From positions 1-64,000 of the forward strand of contig JAENRP010000195.1 of NCBI GenBank assembly GCA_024741835.1: a DNA stretch of 64,000 nt, read 5' to 3'. Every line of letters begins with the position of its first letter. The first letter of the stretch is position 1. Shown piece after piece: positions 1 through 11,334 of this stretch. Under the pieces are notes generated by a model that saw nothing but the letters and a program-made list of their open reading frames with translations, made no database searches and was not told where the DNA came from. A program made the translations under genes and the position numbers. Source of the DNA: Diplocarpon mali. Its lineage: Eukaryota > Ascomycota > Leotiomycetes > Helotiales > Drepanopezizaceae.

Positions 1-51
1 AACCCTCGCAAATGAAACCCCACGCCCCCTGGTGCCCGTCGCCTTCGCGCC

Positions 52-687
52 ATGGAGAGGAACGTGTGGTGCAGTCGTACGAGGCTCTGTGGTGTCGACA
101 CGGCAAGTTTGCTCGCTTTCTCCCCTCATCTCTCCCCACATCTCTCTCCTCACCTCTCCCCTCACCTCTCCCCTCACCTCTCCCATCACCTCTCCCATCA
201 CCTCTCCCCTCTGCTGGGTCCGGAATCCGACAGCTCAGTTTCTTTGCAGTCCTCTGCCAGCGCCTCTCGTCTATCCATCAGCTCGGCTCTGAGCGGCCCC
301 CCGACTCCAAGAAGCGCTCAGCGGATACGAAAGAGAAGCACCGCAGCAGCCACAGCCGCGAAGGGAACGCGAGGTTCGCCGCTGGTAATATCACATCTCC
401 CCAGCGCCATGGAGACCCCGCGCTCCCCATCGGCACGTTCGCGAGAGAGTCGACACCCCCAGGTCCAAAAGCCAGCAAGCCATCCCATCATTCGGCGCGA
501 GGCGTCCGCCGCCAAACCCCCAGAGCAAAAAGTGCCGCAGAAGTAAATACGACGGGGTTTGGATTGGAGATTCCCCACACGGGGAAGCGCTGAGCCAAGC
601 TGGGACTGTGCGAGCATCCTGGCGACGGTTATCTGCGGATGTCGCTGCAGCCTCCCCATCCTGGAGGGGGGCGCTTCTGTCAGCTAA
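52..687 (+). CDS. Doubtful serine/proline/arginine-rich protein at left edge
   Basis: This is an open frame from an ATG at 52 to 542, then a possible intron 543-650 (GTAAAT...GCTGCAG) and a short exon to a TAA at 685-687, giving about 175 residues. The N-terminal third is made by a 12-bp tandem repeat and reads as repeated LSPH units. The rest is Ser/Pro/Arg-rich with a basic RIRKR stretch that could be a nuclear signal. No domain is recognised. An upstream exon outside the repeat may be the real start. Other frames are also open here because of base composition, so this may be non-coding. Reality as a gene is uncertain. Confidence 0.22.
122..212 (+). repeat. 12-bp tandem repeat (CTCACCTCTCCC type)
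   Basis: Six or seven copies of a 12-bp unit, alternating CCCTCAC and CCATCAC variants. The period is a multiple of three, so every frame stays open across it. It is pyrimidine-only apart from single A bases. Confidence 0.85.
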
Positions 688-1983
688 ATTGCTTCGGCTC
701 CACGCCGCCAGCTCCATCATCATACTCCCTCCGCCGTCTCCCAAGAAGCAATGAGCACAAAGCAGCCAGCCGGGTGGAAACAGCGGTGAGTTTCGTGGAT
801 GCCATCTCACACGCTCTGCCATCATTGCCATCATTCGCCGGCTGCCTTCGGTCGGTGCATCACGCCGGTGACAGCCTTGCACTCCTCTGCTTGTCGAGGA
901 AGAGCCCGCCGCCAGAATGCCGAAATGGACCGGCATCAGAGAGGGTTGGATGAAGCATTCGTTCCAGGTCGTCGTCCAAATCCTTCCGGCCCTTCCCCTT
1001 CGTCTACCCACACCAGACTGCTTTCGGGGAGCAGTGCTTCGCCTGACCAGGGGATTCCGGCGACGGGCAGGCCGTGCGGATGCTGCTTTTGAATGGTCGA
1101 ATAGCTATCGAGAGAGAATTTCAGGTGGCCTCGACTACTTGGCTTTTTGGGGGTCGGCTCTTCTCGTTCCACGTTCTCGGGGTTGCTCCGTGCAAAAGCA
1201 CAGAGCATATTCGGGATTCTTGTTTTCGAGTGGGTATCTGCCCTGGTCTTCATCCACCCTACTCTGAGACTGGGGAGAGCGGGAAGGGAGTACTCCCCCT
1301 TTTTTTCTTCTCGAAGACCGTGGATCGAACTACGCCCTCGTGCTATTCCAGACCAAACTCAAGTTGAAATTCTAGAAGCCGTATGGCTGGGAAACTATGC
1401 GAGACATAATTCACGGTCTCCGAAAAACACACACACACACTCTCTCTCTCTCTCTCTACTTGTTTACTTGAACTATTTCCCACGGTTCAAAACGTTCGCT
1501 TACTTCTCTGATGGCGAGCATCATACCTTTCAGCGGCTTTTGGTAGGGATTTTTTGATCGACTGTCTGCAAATCCCCCTAAAAAAAAAGAAAAAAAAAAA
1601 GTATTTGACGTTCCATCCAGCCAGGCTCGCGAAGGCTTGGTATTGACTGGTCGTTTCCAGCCCATCGCTACGAGTACGCATCCTGACGTGACGGCGGACC
1701 TAGGCTCATCGGCAGCCATCTCTTCCCATCGGAATCTCTGCAGTCCCTGTGCTGTCAACTCTCCTCTCGCCTAGAGCACAATGTCGGCTTCGCGAACCCA
1801 ACAACGCCCCACAAGCGACTGTTCCCCCGGGCCAAATACTCACCTCCGGGACCTTCAGGAGTGCCTGGCGGGGCGTCGATGCCGAACCCAGCTCTTCTCT
1901 GCCAGTGTGCCCAAACCTGGGAAGCACCGACTCAGACGCCTCGCCTCCAGGCCGCTGCCACGAGTCGCTGCTGGCGGTATCCT
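688..1983. other. No confident gene; weak coding-like pieces and microsatellite
   Basis: An ATG at 750 opens 11 codons before a good donor (GTGAGT, about 787), and an acceptor near 915 could continue it, but no product could be recognised. It also holds a dinucleotide repeat at 1427-1458 and an A-tract near 1580-1600. It lies 3' of the secreted-protein gene on the minus strand. Confidence 0.4.
1427..1458. repeat. (AC)n followed by (TC)n microsatellite
   Basis: About seven AC units run directly into about nine TC units. It is a simple repeat in non-coding DNA. Confidence 0.9.
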
Positions 1984-2736
1984 CTACAGCGTAACCCATA
2001 AGCCCACCAGCGCCGCCAGCGCACCCATCCTCGTCACACGGAGCGGCGTCGAAGCTGGTGCAGCGCCCAAGAACGCCCAATCCCGGCACCGGCCCTGCGA
2101 ATGATCCTCCACAATCGAGAAGCTCCGCACGCTGTACGGCACCGTGTGGCAGTCCCCGCCCGCCGCGGTCTGGCAGCTCTGCTCGAACCACGGATGGGCG
2201 TCGTACGGCTCGTCGTCGCCGCCGCCCTCCCGGCTGACCTGCGCGCAGTCTGGGAACGCGTAGACGGTCACCCGGCGTCCGGACGCCCTGCCCTGCCCGC
2301 TCTGGTCGCGGGTGAGGTTCGTCTGCCGGATGGAGACCTGCGAGTAGTTGCTGCGGCCGTCGTAAGAGGCGAGGTTGCCGAGGGCGTAGCCGACGCCCTG
2401 CTCGCCGGAGCCGCTGGTGCCCTGGCTGCGCTGGAAGCCGGTCGCCGCCGCCGCGGCGGCGAAGACGTCGCTGATGTTGAAGCAGGTGTAGACCCGCGGC
2501 ACGCTGCTGGTCGTGAGGGACATCGCCTCGGGGGGACCTCCGCTGCCGCAAGCTGCGGCGGAATCTTTGGCGAAGCTGATCGTGAGGTTGCCGCTGGGTT
2601 TCCTGTCAGCAAGCTGTGCGGGTGTCGTCGCTGAGGGGTTGAATCTCTCTACTCACGCAGTTGCTGACGCCGAACGCAGGTGCAGCAGCAGCAAGAGACC
2701 CCATCCGGTGACTGAAGTGACGGGGAGTGAAAACAT
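1984..2736 (-). CDS. Secreted, possibly GPI-anchored protein of unknown function
   Basis: Exons on the minus strand are 2657-2736 and 1984-2602, with a 54-nt intron (GTGAGT...CTGACAG); the product is 232 residues. Residues 1-27 form a clear signal peptide with a run of five leucines ending in SASATA. The mature part has six or so cysteines, N-glycosylation sequons (NLT, NIS, NYS, NLT) and an Asp/Gly-rich middle. The extreme C terminus is hydrophobic (GALAALVGLWVTL), as in GPI-anchor signals. I do not recognise the family. A longer overlapping reading frame on the same strand (to 1706) breaks the signal peptide join and was rejected. It is likely a cell-wall or extracellular protein; this role is inferred only from topology. 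Confidence 0.72.
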
Positions 2737-4248
2737 CCTGTGGCTCTCGACCGGAATGATGAAGCGCCAGGATGCTCTACACGTCTATCCCCGAGCAACA
2801 TTGTCGCTGGGCCGCGAAGCCAACGCGGACTCGACCTCACCTCCGCGGGAGTTCACGATGCACCTTGACGTAGCGCCAAGGTCACAGTACCATATATGAC
2901 TTGAACTGTGCCTCGGCTGGGCAGGGCATCCAAGCTGATTCCGCCGGGATCGCTTGGAAACGGCATGAGGCCATCAGGCACACACACCGACACCTAGCTT
3001 GGACGTCTCCCCTGTCCTCAGGCATACCTGCCACTGATAAGCGAATCCCCCCCCCCTCTCAACAACAACAACCTGCTGAGGAGTAGGATACCGGTGCGGA
3101 CAAGAATTACAAGACTTGATGCTTATGAGCTGACTATGTTCTCATGTGTAACATGTACTCCCTTGACAGCCTTTACCGGACAGAAATCTAGGATGGATCC
3201 TATGATGCATGACTCTCAGTATACCCGCTGTGATATCCTTGATTCCAAGGACAAGCCCTGATGTCTCCAATTCCGCGTGCGCGATCCGCAAACGCGAGCG
3301 GCCTGGGTGGATGTGCATGCGATACGCGTGCGTGCCGCATGGCCTCATGCCCTGCCAACCGATTCCGTCCCGACAGCGCGGAAAAGATCGACGGCGGACG
3401 TCGGTACATGTCGCCGCAGCCAGGCGGACACCCCCGATCAACCTAGTGTCGGGAAGATGTTGCTGCTGCCCTCCTTCTTCCAAACCACGTGAGGGTGAGC
3501 TGCAAGCAGCCTGTCGTGCATGGAACGCGTCGTGGGCGTCGGTGGACGGGATCGGGGCTGTGCCGACCGAGGCTGGAGAACTGATATGTCGCTCCCCCAG
3601 GTCCAGTGCCTCCGAAAGAAGATTTGGAGAGGTGGATGCAAATCGGCTTTCTCGGGAGGTCATGGTATGAGGTAGCAGGTCAGAAAGCATCGGGTACTGT
3701 AAGTGCGATTCAAAGGTGGAGGAGAAAGACAGCATGCGGCACCCAGGCCGCGTTTGGCCTCTTCAACTCATCTTCAACCCTGTATTACAAGACGGTTTGG
3801 ACACGCTGTACTGGAGCCGAGTAAGGCGAGAGACTGCGCCGCACGCAAGTGATTTGGAGTCGAGTTGTGCAAAATTGTCCGAGTGATGCGATGGGTCTAT
3901 GGTTTTCGCCTTGGACCCGGTATACAGCGGCAACATCCCGGTATCTCCTGGTACTTAAGCTTCCGCTGTCATACATACAACTCCTTCACAACCCTCGGTT
4001 TCGAGCGGCCGAACAGGCCCTGGATCAATGGGCTCGGTCATCCCCACATTCGCGGCGCGGTGCCCGGAATGGCGGGTGGATGCCTGCCTCCTCGCACACT
4101 TGTTCCGTCCAAGCGATGTTGATCTGCGGAGCCGAGTTGCTTGATCCTATTTCTGTGCCACTGTTGGTTCTTCCGAAGTCTGGCCATAGCATAGTAGCAA
4201 GCATCATCTCTCAATTTCACGATCTCATGCCAAGGCATAGTAGCCTAC
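2737..4248. other. Intergenic, no gene recognised
   Basis: GC-rich stretch with open frames on both strands (for example a 197-codon minus-strand frame ending at 3142) that show no domain or splice structure. It holds the promoter side of the secreted-protein gene and the region upstream of the alcohol dehydrogenase relic. Confidence 0.5.
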
Positions 4249-5011
4249 TCAGAGTACGAGTGGAAACTGGAAGACCTCTCTCTAGGCCAGAGAGTCAGGG
4301 GAAGACGATTTCCCCATCGAGGTTATCGCAACCGGGCTTTGTCACACGGGTATCACTGGATGTGCAGAGATATACCCCCGTGTGCGTGGCCATGAAGGTA
4401 TTGTTTCCGCTGAAATCCCTACCGGGACTAAGTTGTGACCACAAGCAGGTGCTGGACGAGCTATCCGTCTTGGCAGCGGACAAGTCGGAAGGCCGTTCAA
4501 AGGCGATCTTGTTCTCCTATCAGCAGCATCCTGTCAAGCATAACACTGTAGCTGGACCGGTCACCTGGCGTGCTGCTCCAATCATGCGGCTGTCACTCTT
4601 CAAGCCGATTGTCCCTGCTCCTGACAAGAGCAAAGTCATCGGCGGTGGCTATCTTGCCAGTCGACTTTTGCCTCGCCGACCCCGGTCAAAGCAAGTTGCA
4701 CTTCCAACGCGACGAATCTGATCAAAGACGCCGAGGAGCTGATGCTGTATGCTCCCCTAGGCTACGGTATCATGACCGGGCCGGAGCCATCACGCAAGCC
4801 GGAAACTGCCCACCAGACGATGTAGGTGCGGTCGAGGGACTTGGGGGCGTAGGCTTGGCCGGGATTGCAGCGGCGAAGCATCGTGGTGTGAAGACGATCA
4901 TTGCTGCAGACCTTCTGGCCCTCCAGGATCGAGCTGGCGAAGAGCATGGGTGCCACGCATGGACTGGACCCTCCGCCGCATGCGCTCAGAAAGGCTGGGT
5001 TCGAGGATTAG
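4249..5011 (+). pseudogene. Decayed, truncated zinc-type alcohol dehydrogenase (MDR family)
   Basis: One frame carries recognisable alcohol dehydrogenase pieces in the right order. These are WKLEDLSLG, then FPIEVIATGLCHTGI (catalytic zinc Cys, 4337-4354), GHEG (4388-4399), GRPFKGDLVLLS (about 4490-4522), a cysteine-rich structural-zinc loop, EELMLYAPLGYGIMTG (about 4730-4780), and the Rossmann GLGGVGL with AAKHRGVKTIIAADL (about 4835-4915) followed by ELAKSMGATHGLDP. Lesions are an in-frame TGA at 4436-4438, a TAA at 4541-4543 where a zinc-loop Cys is expected, a shift into another frame around 4780-4920 and back, and a stop at 5009-5011. The C-terminal third is absent. The family is NAD-dependent aryl/benzyl-type alcohol dehydrogenase, and the copy cannot be functional. 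Confidence 0.8.
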
Positions 5012-6142
5012 CAAGCTGCGTCGAAGTCTTTGGCGCGCGAGAAGCTGGGCTGTAGCCATCGAGGACTTCATGCAAGCAAGAGACGCTATGGAAACGGGCG
5101 ATCGGATCCGAGGTGAGCGTACTTGGTAGACGGCCTCTTGGTGGTAGCCTGCGGGAGCAGGAGGGAAGACGAGAAACTCCGCGCGGGTGCCCAGTACTCA
5201 CGGCGCGATAGTTGGAATCGGGGGAGGTGGTGTTCTCCGGAACGGATTGTCGAGACTTGAGAGGAGGCTTGGCTACCTTGCCTGCTATAAGACCCGCGGT
5301 GGAGAGTGATTATCAAACAGCAGATCTAATCCGTCGCCGGCCAAACAAACACCACGTGAGTGTGTACACAAGGATCTCGATTAAGCGAGTAAGTTCCTGG
5401 GTAGCTTGGACTGCACTCCCCTCCTACTCACCTGCCTACCTACCGGAGGCACTGATAAGCCGTCGCAAGTAGCCGCCTATTTTCTACGCGTGCGCACTGT
5501 CAGCTAAATCGACTGGATCTGAGTCGATGGCTATAATGATAAATGCAAGACGTTCTTGAATTTACTTTCTAAGTGTTTATCACAGGGTTATCACAGGCGT
5601 ATATCACAAGTTCACACCCTATCTTTGAACTTTAAACTACGCAGATTAGTACGGAGCTTCCGCGTGGTAAGAGCTAGTGCTGTTATATGACAGCAGTAGC
5701 GTTTTCATATAACCTTTCCCGTGCTTCAACGCATCGGAAGCGACTGCGTGAGTTAAACCATCGCTACACAGTTTACTCTCAACGCCCGGTCTCGTGAGGT
5801 ACCTGACGACAGGCCCACGTCCGCAAGTTCAAGTCTCTGCATTTTCCTGGGCGGCCATCGCGCACAGAACTGCTTCGATGGCTACGTCCAGCCGTATCTC
5901 AGGGATGCAACGCGCCTGAGATATCGCGTGGAGTCAGCAGAGCGGAATCCATATTGCAAGCTTACCTTCCCACCTACTCGCGGCCGTCGCGCCAGGGGAT
6001 GTTTACGCTCACCTACCGATGTTCAGCCTCAGGCCACCAGAAGACAAGGCTGAGAAAATGAAAAAGATCCCGCCTCGGGAGGCCAGACTCCAAGGCCAGG
6101 AATCGCGGTCCGGGACGTCCTGGAGTCTCCATCCTACCACCA
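5012..6142. other. Intergenic upstream of COQ5
   Basis: No gene recognised. A minus-strand stretch around 5190-5310 looks mildly coding-like but has no domain. 5500-5750 is more AT-rich than its surroundings. The last few hundred bases presumably contain the COQ5 promoter. Confidence 0.5.
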
Positions 6143-7229
6143 ATGCCATCAAAGCCCGCCCTGCGGCTGCTCCTGCGGACGGCCAAACCCTCCCTCCGCC
6201 CCTCACATATCAATCGATGCCTGTCCAGTACCGCACGACGGCCGGACTCGCCAGGGCAGACCCAGCCGACGAAGAGTGCCAGAACGACGCATTTCGGCTT
6301 CGAGACGGTGGCAGAGGCAGAGAAGGAAGCACGAGGTAGTCTGCCAGCCGGGGACGGGGGGTGTTGAGCTAACCGGTGCTGTTCAGTGGCGGGGGTCTTC
6401 AGCAATGTGGCCGCCTCGTACGACACCATGAACGACTTCATGTCTCTGGGGATCCACCGGTTGTGGAAGTATGTTCCTGCTCCGGTTCTTTGCTCCGGCA
6501 GACGCGACCCCCTTCTTCCGACGGGGATCATGACCTCCGAAAGCATCGTGCTCACTGGTGCACAGAGATCACTTCGTCCGCGGCCTCAACCCGGGCTCCT
6601 CCTCCCGCACGCCCTCCCAGGGCTGGACCATGCTGGACATTGCCGGCGGCACAGGCGACGTCGCCTTCCGGCTCCTCGACCACGCAACGCATATCAATAG
6701 CTCTCCCCAGTCGACCATCACCATCTCGGACATCAACCCGTCCATGCTAGCCGAAGGCAGGAAGCGCTCGCTGCAGACCTCGTACGCCCACTCTCCCCGC
6801 CTTTCCTGGCTGGTAGCCAACGCCGAGCACCTAGACGAGATAGAGAGCGACAGCATAGATCTGTACACTGTCGCCTTTGGGATTAGAAACTTCACGGATA
6901 AGGATCGGGCCTTGAGGGAGGCGTTGAGGGTGCTGAAGCCCGGAGGCGTGTTTGCGTGCTTGGAGTTCAGCGGAGTGACAAATCCAGTCCTTGATGCCGT
7001 GTACAAGAGGTGGAGTTTTGGTGCCATCCCGCTGATTGGGCAGTTGGTCGCCGGCGACAGGGCGAGCTATCAGTACTTGGTAGAGAGTATCGAGAAGTTC
7101 CCCAAGCAGGAGGAGTTTAGGGATATGATCAAGACCGCGGGCTTTGTGGTTCCTGGAAAGGGGTGGGAGGACTTGACCGGAGGAATTGCGGCGATTCACA
7201 AGGGAATCAAACCAGTTGCGAAGCTGTAG
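6143..7229 (+). CDS. COQ5: Ubiquinone biosynthesis C-methyltransferase COQ5 (UbiE family)
   Basis: Three exons: 6143-6335, 6387-6468 and 6566-7229; 312 residues. The N terminus is Arg/Ser-rich without acidic residues ([17 protein letters not shown]), typical of a mitochondrial presequence. Residues about 70-90 hold the UbiE/COQ5 signature [20 protein letters not shown] motif I is [12 protein letters not shown], and the family signature near 200 includes [13 protein letters not shown] and RVLKPGG. Known function: C-methylation of the polyprenyl-benzoquinol ring in ubiquinone synthesis, as part of the matrix-side COQ complex. The last residues (IHKGIKP) fit the family C terminus. It is convergent with the next gene, 437 bp away. 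Confidence 0.95.
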
Positions 7230-7665
7230 ATTTAGAGAGGGACCCGTCTCTCATGTATTGTAGGGTGTCATGCAAAAGGGGACGCATTGCAGCTGGCAAT
7301 CTCTCGGGCTACCAAGGAATCATTGTATTTTCTATGCTAACACCCATCCTATCACCAGCCAAGCATCCGATTCGTCTCCAGGCGAAACTAGAATACACGC
7401 AACGCTATTGAAGCCAAGCAATGGTGCGATAAAAAAGATCAGTTACATAGAGCAGAAGAGCCATCATCGCTTCCACAGCGTGAAGCATAGGCTGATTTAG
7501 CTCCGCCTCCATCCCGAATCCTAGATACCTATGATAGGAGCCGAGTGTCGGGCGGCGAAATCAATGTCTTCAGCTCATCCACGTAGCCATTAGGAAGATG
7601 TACTGAGTGCGTATTTTTTTTTGTCGAAGCAAGGGAATCTCGTGTCGAGGAAGGGGAGAAAGCGT
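7230..7665. other. Convergent intergenic region
   Basis: Shared 3' region between COQ5 and the DUF2433 gene; only 3' UTR-like sequence with a short T-run near 7614-7622. Confidence 0.6.
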
Positions 7666-10046
7666 CTAAGCATCGCCAGCGGTGGCAGGAGTGGCGCTCG
7701 ATGGTGCTGGCGAGTCCTTTCCTCCAAACCCACGGCCTCTACCTCCTCGTCCGCGGTTCTCACCGCGTGCACCTCTCGCAGCACCTCGTCCTCCTCGGCC
7801 TCCACGGCCGCCTTCGCTGTCACTCGCACCGCCACTTCGGTATCCACCCTGAGGATTGCTAGGGTTGTTACCTCCCCTGCTACTACCCCAGTTTCCAGCC
7901 CCGCTGCGAGAGGTTGGGAATGGTTTGCTATTCTCTCTCTGTTGGAAGATCTTTACCAATGGTCGACTTCGATCTTCGCCTGCTCGCGTCTTGACGTCGT
8001 CTGGCAAGCGCGCAAGAACGGCGTCTCTCTCCTCAGTACTCTTGAAATGAGCAACCTTATTGGATTGTCCCCACTTCTCAATCTTTAGAATCTTCTCCCT
8101 ATCCTCGCTATTGAACAGGTCCCTAACGAGCTCGTCCGAAGTCACGTTCATGATAAACAGACCAATGACTGGCTCGCTAGCTGGCTTCGCTACTGGCGAG
8201 GTTGAATCTGTGCCGTTGGTTCCGTTTCCATTAGTAGTAGATGCCTTATCATTCTCTTTCTTGTCGGCTGGTCCGGGAAGATTGACAACACTGGTATGCG
8301 GCTGAGGGGTTGCGGGCTTTTGCTGAGCTGGGGAGTCTGACTTGATCTCAGGAACAGCTGGCACTCTTGGTTGCTGTTGTTGCGGGCCGCGTTGATTGAA
8401 GGACTGCGTGGGCTGAGCAGACGAAGGTCTTTGTGCTGGGCCAGTAGGTGGGACTGTAGCTGCAACGGCATGATTCGCGCCCGGGGCCCCAGCACCTGTA
8501 GATGGGGCCTGAACTGATTGTTGCTGGTTGACTTGAGATGGAAGTTGTTTTGCACCGCGGTGTGCAAAGTTAAATCCCTGAGCTCTCATCTCCGTACCAA
8601 TGCGTCCATCTTGGACCTCCAAGACCAGCCATCCAAATGCAGCATCGGCCAAGTTGAAGTTCCACATATTCTTGAATGCGCTCTCATCAACTTGTCCCAC
8701 GGCCTGTGCATTAGGTCCTCCGACCGGGCCGCCAAAGGGGTTTCCACCGAGAGCAGTCGCCGGCATCTTCTCGACTATTCCAAGAGCGTTGTTCAATAGG
8801 TTTTGTTGGGCCTCATTTTGTTGAATTGCTGGCTGAACCTCGCTCTTGACTGTCTCCCATACATCATTGAAGGACGCCTTGGAGGCGGCAAGCTTTCCGC
8901 GGTAATGGTCCAGCGTGGGGTTGACGCTAAACTCGTTGTAAGAGCTGCCGTATCTAAAATGCAGACCAGCAGAGATCGAGAAGTCTGCCTTGAGAGTCAC
9001 GGATAGCTGGTTCAAAATACCTTCTCTCGCAGGCGAAGCATGGGTAATGAAGATCCGAGTCTCTGTAGGGTCGTAGACGCGATTGGCAGTATCCACCAGC
9101 TCGCCCATCTGGAGAAGGGTCGTCCACATGGTTCCTTGGCCACCGGCAATTGTTGTTCGTCCTTCACCGTTATCAAATAGCTTGTGCATGACCACTGCTC
9201 CGCCCAGGCCCAAAAGTCGCAACTTCACGCCACCGATCTCTAGCAGCATAGAACGTGCCTCATCAATGATGTGGAGCTTGTCGATCTTATACTCCCCAGA
9301 TCTGAACTTTTCTAACACACGCACATCTTCACAGGCACCCCAGACCGTGTAGACTGGAACATCGAGCTTGAGGCTGCCGTCGAGAAATTGAGGGAGTTCG
9401 GAAAGAGGGAGGTCGCTAGGGCTAAATCTCTGCTTCACAGGTCCTCCCTGTGCTCCTATAGCCTTCTTTACTCCCTCATTGATGAGCGGCGAATATTGCG
9501 CAACGTGCTTGAGGGTCCTGAAGATATCAGGTTAGCACGTGGCCAAGATTGAAACGGCGATATTTCTAGCTCACTTTTCCGCAATACGATCCAGCGATGT
9601 GCCATCATAGAATCCAAAGTCTCCAGTGTGTATGATGTGGTCTGCGCGGGCTTGCTTGGCGAGTTCATTAAGAGATCTTAGGTTTCCTTCCCAGGGTCAG
9701 CTGGATCCGTCATGCAGCGCCTCGACATCGAATTACCCCGAACGTCCGCCACACAAAGCACTCTAATACCACCAGTCTGAATCACGCGCCCATTGTTTGG
9801 AAGCAAAGGAGCGGCTCCTGGTGGCAAGCCAGTATGTCCTGGGGTGCCGTTGGGAAGGTAGCCTGGGTTGTTGTAAGGGTGAGGGCGTTGCTGCAGTAAA
9901 ATCTACAGTTAGCTGGGGCCGTGTTAAAAGACGCGCAAAGGCAAGGAGACAGTGGCTGCCAGCGCGCAGATATCTGCCGGCTCCTGATGGAATCGGCCGT
10001 CTCGTGGAGGCTGAAGCTGTTGAAGGGGAAAACGTACAGAAGCCAT
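7666..10046 (-). CDS. DUF2433-type calcineurin-like phosphoesterase-related protein with RG-rich tail
   Basis: Minus-strand exons are 10038-10046, 9737-9890, 9575-9686 and 7666-9517; 708 residues. After a Pro/Gly-rich head come VLCVADVRGN, HTGDFGFYDG, PVYTVWGACED and IFITHASP. These sit where calcineurin-like phosphoesterases have D-x-H, GD, GNHE and the late His, but several metal ligands are changed (VRG, GACED), as I recall for the fungal DUF2433 family. The second half is Gln/Pro-rich and disordered, then an RRM-like VIGLFIMNVTSDELVRDLF stretch, and the last 70 residues are RGG/RG repeats suggesting RNA binding. The first exon encodes only MAS and is the least certain part. The intron 9687-9736 needs an AAG 3' splice site. 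The biochemical role is unknown. Confidence 0.82.
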
Positions 10047-10859
10047 GCTTGATGGGAAGAGTGTTTGAGGGAGGCAGGTATTGTGATCAACGACAAGATG
10101 AGTGTGCAACAGATGATCGGTAGTATAGCCTGAAGTTGATTGCGGAAGTGAAGTGACTTTGAAGTTGTCTGACCGAATTCATTCGAGAAGTGCTCATCTT
10201 TGCAAAAGCTCGCGGTTGCCAGTTCGTTCGGAGCTTGAACTCAGATCGCTGCGTGATTGGCTCGCTACGCAGCACGCTAGTGATGGCGGCTGAGTCCTTC
10301 CCCTTTCTTGAGTGTGTTAAGACGAGCACCGAGGGAGGTGAACAGACTGATGAGTTTCGAGTGCAGAAGTCTGCGTTGGGGCAAAAATGCAGATATACTA
10401 CATAGGTGCCGTGATGCCGAATCTCTCAAATCCTGACTGCTAGGCAGATGCTGGGAACACTAGTAAATCACCATCTATATGTAGCAGTTGTTATTACAAG
10501 CATTTGCTTACCAGTGAATAGACTTGGTCAGATGTTGTAATTAGCACAGGATGATAAAGATATCTAAGGTTCTAGAGCTATTCAAACCCGTGACCGAAAT
10601 TCGCAACACCAGAACTCCCACCCTCAAAGCCTCGTCTGAGGGTTTTCCTGAACTTGAACCTCAGTCTGTGGATCCCTCCTCGTTGCTCGCGCGAGTGGAG
10701 GTTGCTGTTTCCTCGCGCATCGTGGCCAGTCAATCTGCATCTACCAGCAACAATCTTCACCACCTCTTTGCCAGATTCCAAGAGCCAACTCAACTCCAAC
10801 TATTCGAAATTTCGAGTCCTTGAGTCTCCTGCCATGGCTACCCAGACTCCCCTTGGGAT
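10047..10859. other. Intergenic, upstream of the DUF2433 gene
   Basis: Contains the likely DUF2433 promoter. An open frame at 10551-10823 (+) has no recognisable domain; it could be upstream debris of the BTB-type relic that follows. Confidence 0.45.
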
Positions 10860-11334
10860 TTGACGACTAAGACCGGCATCATGAAGCCCGCGACCTTGGT
10901 GACGGGGTTCGAGATTTTCCCCTGCACCCACAACCTGTTGAACAAAGACGACCCAAATTTAATGCAGAAGTTGCTGAAACTTCACATCTTTGCGGAGGTG
11001 GCCCGGATTCCATTGCTTGCAGATCAAATTTTCGATGCTGTTATGACAGTCAGCGATGAAACCGGGGAAATCCCCACCAGCATGTTTCGTCAAGTGTGGG
11101 AAAATGCTTCGAGCAGCAGCGTTCTTCGTCGACTCATAGTCGATTGAGTCGCTTGGGACTGTATTTCGTCGTTCTCTGGCAGAGGAGACCGACGACCTAC
11201 CTGATGAGCTGCTCTTAGCGGTGGTGGTGGCTATCAAAAAGATGCTCGAACAGTACGAAATTGCGGGACCAGACAAGGTCGTGGAGCAGTTACTGAATAT
11301 CAGCACCGACTACTTTCCAGAAGAGACAAAATGA
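10860..11334 (+). pseudogene. BTB/POZ-type protein fragment broken by a frameshift
   Basis: Frame 10860-11147 reads NLMQKLLKLHIFAEVARIP, then a helix-rich stretch ending VLRRLIVD and a TGA. The next frame opens at 11140 and continues naturally as SIESLGTVFRRSLAEE and on to KVVEQLLNISTDYFPEETK with a TGA at 11332-11334. The layout (xLxxLyvfAe..., loss-of-BTB core upstream, Arg-Arg-Leu-Leu-Val-D) resembles the C-terminal half of fungal BTB-domain proteins of unknown role. No splice pair repairs the join, so a small deletion near 11140-11147 is likely. The BTB domain itself is not visible upstream. Family assignment is moderate. Confidence 0.5.

Noticed and set aside
391..1267. Several open frames on both strands in the first 1.3 kb
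   Set aside because: They are GC-driven open frames with no domain, splice logic or codon pattern that I can support.
1706..2551. Long minus-strand open frame of 281 codons overlapping the secreted-protein gene
   Set aside because: It is Arg/Gly-rich composition in the wrong frame; the overlapping frame joins a perfect signal peptide through a canonical intron.
3142..3735. 197-codon minus-strand frame
   Set aside because: Composition follows the GC content and no motif or intron structure supports it.
5800..5850. tRNA-like B box (AGTTCAAGTCT)
   Set aside because: No A box, acceptor stem or anticodon arm could be placed around it.
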